Positions 60,580-64,000 of a stretch of DNA of 64,000 nucleotides are shown here, piece after piece. The first letter of the stretch is position 1. The number at the start of each line of letters is the position of its first letter. Below the pieces are notes generated by a model. That model was not told the origin of the DNA. It ran no database searches and saw only the letters and a program-made list of their open reading frames with translations. Both the position numbers and the translations under genes were made by a program. This stretch comes from Lachnospiraceae bacterium NC2008 (GTDB taxonomy: Bacteria > Bacillota > Clostridia > Lachnospirales > Lachnospiraceae), in contig JHWS01000004.1 of assembly GCA_000687675.1 (NCBI GenBank), forward strand, positions 62,001-126,000, read 5' to 3'.

Positions 60580-62594
60580 GAGCAAATGCAACAATAGCAC
60601 TACTGGGACAACCTAACGCAGGAAAATCAACTCTCTTTAACGCATTAACAGGCCTTAGACAGCATGTTGGTAACTGGCCTGGAAAGACTGTAGAGAAGAA
60701 GGAAGGTAATTTCTCTCATAAGGGTGTTAATTATAAGGTTGCCGACCTTCCAGGATCATATAGCTTATCAGCAAACTCTGATGAAGAAGTAATAACAAGA
60801 GATTATATTGCATCTGGTGATGCTGATATTGTTTGTATCTTAGCTGATAGTTCACAGCTTCAAAGAAGTATGTTTATGCTTGCTGATTATGCAGGTATAG
60901 ATGTACCATGTATTCTTTTACTTAACATGGCTGATGTTGCTAAGCAGCAGGGTAAGAGCATCGATGCTAAGGCTATAGAAAATAAGCTTGGTATTCCTGT
61001 TATTCCTTTTTCAGCAACAGATAAAAAGTCATACGATGTTTTTTACAACGCTTTAGATAAGGCAGTTGCAAGCAAAAATAAGTTAAATATAGAAGCACTT
61101 GAAAATAAGTATGAAAGCATAGAGGGATTCCAGCAAATATGTGGTTTGATTCCTAATGATGCTATTACTGGTTATTCTTCAACTTGGCTTGCAGTTAAGG
61201 CTATTGAAGGTGACAAGGTTGTTATGGCTAAGCTTAGCGAAGTGTTAGATGATTCTGTTATGGCTCAGATTGAAAGCATAGCAAAAGAAACTAAGGGTGC
61301 AGTTGCAACTGGTGGCTGTAAGTTTGCTTGGATAGATGATGTTTTAGATAATGCAGTCAGTAAAAAGAGTAAGAATATAAAGCTTGGAAAATTAGACAAG
61401 ATATATCTAAGCAGAGTATGGGGAAAACCAGCTGTTGTGCTTACTGTTATTTTAGGTTTGTTAGCTTCATTTATTCCAGCTATACCACCTATGATTATAG
61501 GTTCTGTAGTTCTTATGCTAAAAGCACCAATTGCAAGTGGTCTTGCAGCTATAGGAGCGCCACATATACTAACACTAATTATTAATGACGTTGTAATTCA
61601 GTCATTGTCATACATTATAAAGATGCTGGGATTTGTATTTGGTGTAACACTGTCATTTGGACTTCTTGAAGAAGTTGGTGTTATGGCAAGAATATCTTAT
61701 GTATTTGATAACACAATGGGCAAGCTTGGCTTACAGGGTAAATCAGTTATGCCATTCCTTATAAGCTTTGGTTGTACTATGGGCGGCGCTGCAGGCGCAA
61801 GAGTTATTGATAACTGGGGACAGAAGGTACTTACAATTGCACTTGCCTGGGCTGTTCCTTGCGGTGCTGCATGGGCAACTATTCCTATGCTTGCAACTAT
61901 ATTCTTTGGACCAGGAGCTGTAGCTGTAATAGTAGCAATACTTCTTATTATGCTTGTTCACATGTATGTTACAGCCAAGGTATTTGGAAGAAAACTTGTA
62001 AAGAAACAGGATAGATATGGAATGATTATGGAACTTCCACCATATCACAAGCCAAAGTGGGGCGCGCTCTTTAGATATGTACTTGGTAGAACAAAGGAAA
62101 CATTCTTTAGAGTAACTAAGGTTGTATTACTTGTATGTGGCATATTCTGGGCACTTAGCTATTCACCAGCAGGAGGAAACGGAGGAATCCTCTATAAGGT
62201 TGGAACAGCAATCGAACCAGTAACAAAAGCTATTGGTATGCCATGGCAGTTATTCCTTTCTTACATAGCATCAGCGGTTGGTAAGGAAGGTGCTATAGGT
62301 GTAATTAGTGCTTTGTATAGTGGCGGATCATATAGCGCAGCATTTACACAGGCAATGAGTGGTGGTGGTGTAGCAGGAGACCTTAATTCAATTCTTCTTG
62401 CTAATGTAACAAAGCCTGAAGCTTTAGCATTTATGTTTGCTATGACATTCAATATGCCTTGTGTAGTAGCGTTAGCTGCAACTTACCAGGAAACACACTC
62501 AGCAAAATGGACAGCTAAGATAGTTTTATATTACACAGTTGTATCTCTTCTCTTAGCTTTCCTTGCATATCATGTAGGATTACTTATTTGGTAG
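60576..62594 (+). CDS. feoB: FeoB-family transporter with non-canonical gates
   Basis: 672 residues, the shortest FeoB here. The G-domain is intact: G1 GQPNAGKST (about 9-17), G3 DLPGSYSLSANS, G4 NMAD. The membrane domain keeps the FeoB layout but both gate motifs differ: SFGCTMGGAAGARVIDNWGQ replaces the usual GCTVPAxMATRTL-ExxRD, and WAVPCGAAWATIP replaces the APFMSCGARLPVY type. Altered gates may mean another cation or a different mechanism. Genetically linked to FeoA, FeoC-like and HMA proteins. Confidence 0.9.
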   Translation: MRANATIALLGQPNAGKSTLFNALTGLRQHVGNWPGKTVEKKEGNFSHKGVNYKVADLPGSYSLSANSDEEVITRDYIASGDADIVCILADSSQLQRSMFMLADYAGIDVPCILLLNMADVAKQQGKSIDAKAIENKLGIPVIPFSATDKKSYDVFYNALDKAVASKNKLNIEALENKYESIEGFQQICGLIPNDAITGYSSTWLAVKAIEGDKVVMAKLSEVLDDSVMAQIESIAKETKGAVATGGCKFAWIDDVLDNAVSKKSKNIKLGKLDKIYLSRVWGKPAVVLTVILGLLASFIPAIPPMIIGSVVLMLKAPIASGLAAIGAPHILTLIINDVVIQSLSYIIKMLGFVFGVTLSFGLLEEVGVMARISYVFDNTMGKLGLQGKSVMPFLISFGCTMGGAAGARVIDNWGQKVLTIALAWAVPCGAAWATIPMLATIFFGPGAVAVIVAILLIMLVHMYVTAKVFGRKLVKKQDRYGMIMELPPYHKPKWGALFRYVLGRTKETFFRVTKVVLLVCGIFWALSYSPAGGNGGILYKVGTAIEPVTKAIGMPWQLFLSYIASAVGKEGAIGVISALYSGGSYSAAFTQAMSGGGVAGDLNSILLANVTKPEALAFMFAMTFNMPCVVALAATYQETHSAKWTAKIVLYYTVVSLLLAFLAYHVGLLIW

Positions 62595-62609
62595 TTTATA
62601 GGAACTTAT

Positions 62610-62882
62610 ATGGAAGAATTACTTGAATTATTAAAGGACGGTCATGCAAGAACCATTGAACTTTTAGCTATGGAACTTGGCACTAGTCCTGAAGACATTG
62701 AAAGAAAAATAGAATACTTAGAACAAATTGGTTCTATTAAAAGAGTATCTATGCAGGTAAGAAAGTGTAATGGTTGCTCAGGCTGCTCTGGAGGTGAGCA
62801 GTCTGGGGCAACTCCATGTAAAGGCTGCATGCCTGAAGATGGATTTAAAAATATGGGAACTATGTGGGAAGTAATGGTTTAA
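62610..62882 (+). CDS. FeoC-like winged-helix protein with Cys cluster
   Basis: 90 residues: a winged HTH (about 1-48; DGHARTIELLAMELGTSPEDIERKIEYL) then a Cys-rich wing/tail with Cys 53, 56, 59, 70 and 73 (CxxCxxC...CxxC), consistent with an Fe-S cluster or metal site as in FeoC. It follows feoB by 15 bp. FeoC proteins regulate FeoB or feo transcription; the mechanism here is unknown. Confidence 0.87.
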   Translation: MEELLELLKDGHARTIELLAMELGTSPEDIERKIEYLEQIGSIKRVSMQVRKCNGCSGCSGGEQSGATPCKGCMPEDGFKNMGTMWEVMV

Positions 62883-62916
62883 AGGAACCATGTTTATAAA
62901 AAAGGAGGATCATACT

Positions 62917-63177
62917 ATGAAATTTAAAGGCGTTGGATTATTTGCACTTGGAACATTATTTGGATTAGAAGGAATAAAGCTTCTTTCATCAAAGGATGCA
63001 AAAAAGGTGTATGCTCACTGCACTGCTGGAGTACTGCGAGCAAAGGACTCTGTTGTTACCCAGGTAACAACTCTTCAGGAAAATTGCAGTGACATATATG
63101 AAGAAGCTAAAGAAATCAATGAAAACAGAAAGAACAAGAAAGAAGAAGTCATATTTGAAGAAGAGTCGGAAAATTAA
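62917..63177 (+). CDS. Small DUF6110-like protein
   Basis: 86 residues: an N-terminal Gly-rich hydrophobic segment (GVGLFALGTLFGLEGIKLL, about 4-22), a segment with His-Cys (YAHCTAG), then a charged helical tail. I associate it with DUF6110, a family found beside heavy-metal ATPases, from memory. AAAGGAGG defines the ATG at 62917; a frame start at 62890 is open but has no ribosome site. It lies directly before the P-type ATPase. Confidence 0.7.
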   Translation: MKFKGVGLFALGTLFGLEGIKLLSSKDAKKVYAHCTAGVLRAKDSVVTQVTTLQENCSDIYEEAKEINENRKNKKEEVIFEEESEN

Positions 63178-63197
63178 TTTAGAAAGAAGTTGATAAC

Positions 63198-64000
63198 ATG
63201 AAATTTGTAATCAAGCATGAATTAAATAATCGACTTAGAATACATCTGCCTATGAACAATATGACTTTCAGGCAGGCGGATTGTTTAGAATATTATCTTA
63301 TTGGTTTTGATGAAATTAAAGAAGTTAAGGTATATGAGAGGACTGCAGATGTCGTAATATTCTTTGATTGTGATAAGTCAAAAGTGATTACTATCGTAAA
63401 AGAGTTTTCTTTTGATAAGGTCGAGGTTCCTGAAAGCGTATATGAAACATCAGGCAGAGAATTATCTGCTAAATATTATGACAAGATTGTCACTTCTGTA
63501 ATCTTGCATTATGGAAAGCGTCTTGTATTACCTTTATCAATAAGGGAAGTATGGGTAGCTTTAAAAACAGTTAAGTACGCTCTAAAGGGATTACTAACTC
63601 TAAAGAATAAAAAACTTCAGGTTGAGGTTTTAGATGCTGCAGCTATTACTGCATCAACTTTAACAGAAGATTATAAAACTGCATCAAGTGTTATGTTCCT
63701 GTTGAAAATAGGAGATATTCTGGAGGAATGGACACATAAGAAATCAGTAGATGATCTTGCAAGGCGTATGTCACTAAATATCGACAAGGTTTGGCTTATA
63801 AATGAAGGTGAGGAGTTAGAAGTCAAATCTTCTGATATTAAGTGTGGCGACAATGTTGTTGTAAGAATGGGAAATATGATTCCTTTTGATGGAGAAGTAA
63901 CTGGTGGTGAGGCTATGGTTAATCAAGCTTCTATGACCGGTGAAGCTGTTGCTGTTCATAAGACAGAAGGTATGAGTGTATTTGCAGGTACTGTTATAGA
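63198..64000 (+). CDS. Heavy-metal P-type ATPase, N-terminal part (3' end outside window)
   Basis: An ATG-initiated frame runs past the end of the window (267 codons seen). The N-terminal ~75 residues form an HMA-like fold without a CxxC pair (NRLRIHLP start). TM helices are poorly conserved in the next stretch, then the actuator domain appears with VNQASMTGEAV (TGE motif) near 238-248. The family exports metal cations by ATP hydrolysis. Its place after feoC and DUF6110 suggests Fe(II) or Mn(II) efflux (inference); the phosphorylation site and metal-selecting TM are beyond the window. Confidence 0.9.
   Translation, partial: MKFVIKHELNNRLRIHLPMNNMTFRQADCLEYYLIGFDEIKEVKVYERTADVVIFFDCDKSKVITIVKEFSFDKVEVPESVYETSGRELSAKYYDKIVTSVILHYGKRLVLPLSIREVWVALKTVKYALKGLLTLKNKKLQVEVLDAAAITASTLTEDYKTASSVMFLLKIGDILEEWTHKKSVDDLARRMSLNIDKVWLINEGEELEVKSSDIKCGDNVVVRMGNMIPFDGEVTGGEAMVNQASMTGEAVAVHKTEGMSVFAGTVI

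Overview
The window is about 64 kb of AT-rich, tightly packed chromosome from a low-GC Gram-positive anaerobe. The purine genes, the heat-shock genes with CIRCE operators, the strong CTT/AGA/AAG codon preference and several Lachnospiraceae-type orphan families suggest a Lachnospiraceae member close to Butyrivibrio or Pseudobutyrivibrio. The genus is inference. No rRNA, tRNA, CRISPR array, transposase or integrase is visible.

Layout. 1-4.1 kb: the 3' part of guaB, an orphan Hpt phosphotransfer protein, two small genes and adenine deaminase. 4.1-6.5 kb (minus): a VTT/DedA-like membrane protein and a secreted GH25 lysozyme with wall-binding repeats. 6.6-15.1 kb: clpB and htpG, each behind a perfect CIRCE operator; between them lie a 1.1-kb non-coding block dense in TTATGT and GTTAA motifs, a patatin-like phospholipase and a PrsA-like foldase. 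15.2-19.3 kb: a surface-protein pair (minus), then a lipoprotein (plus), fired from divergent promoters that appear to share one palindromic -35 hexamer. 19.4-26.4 kb: a four-gene operon of unknown function (giant helical-repeat protein, Hsp70-like ATPase, TPR protein, membrane coiled-coil protein). 26.4-36.9 kb: purB, a STAS protein, purA, a transporter, pspA with an SPFH partner, pcrA and an rRNA uridine methyltransferase.

36.8-40.8 kb is a likely acquired segment: codon use changes abruptly inside the 3' end of the methyltransferase gene, followed by Fic, GNAT, TfoX-N, acyltransferase and XRE-AbrB genes. 41-48 kb holds a DinB-like protein, a LysR regulator, an ABC transporter/LytTR/DUF3021/ferredoxin operon with a visible LytTR-type operator, and a hybrid sensor kinase.

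48-64 kb is a metal-homeostasis cluster. It has three structurally different FeoB transporters: a FeoA-FeoB fusion; FeoA-FeoA-FeoB plus a Cys-rich membrane peptide; and HMA protein-FeoA-FeoB-FeoC with an aberrant FeoB gate. Two of the three are preceded by copies of a 16-bp operator, GTTAG-N6-CTAAC, that resembles DtxR/IdeR boxes; in both promoters it fills the -35/-10 spacer. A yybP-ykoY (Mn2+) riboswitch with its terminator sits before a MacB/FtsX-type ABC transporter inside the cluster. The window ends in a heavy-metal P-type ATPase. Together these look like an integrated Fe(II)/Mn(II) uptake, sensing and efflux locus; that reading is inference from gene content and regulatory sites.
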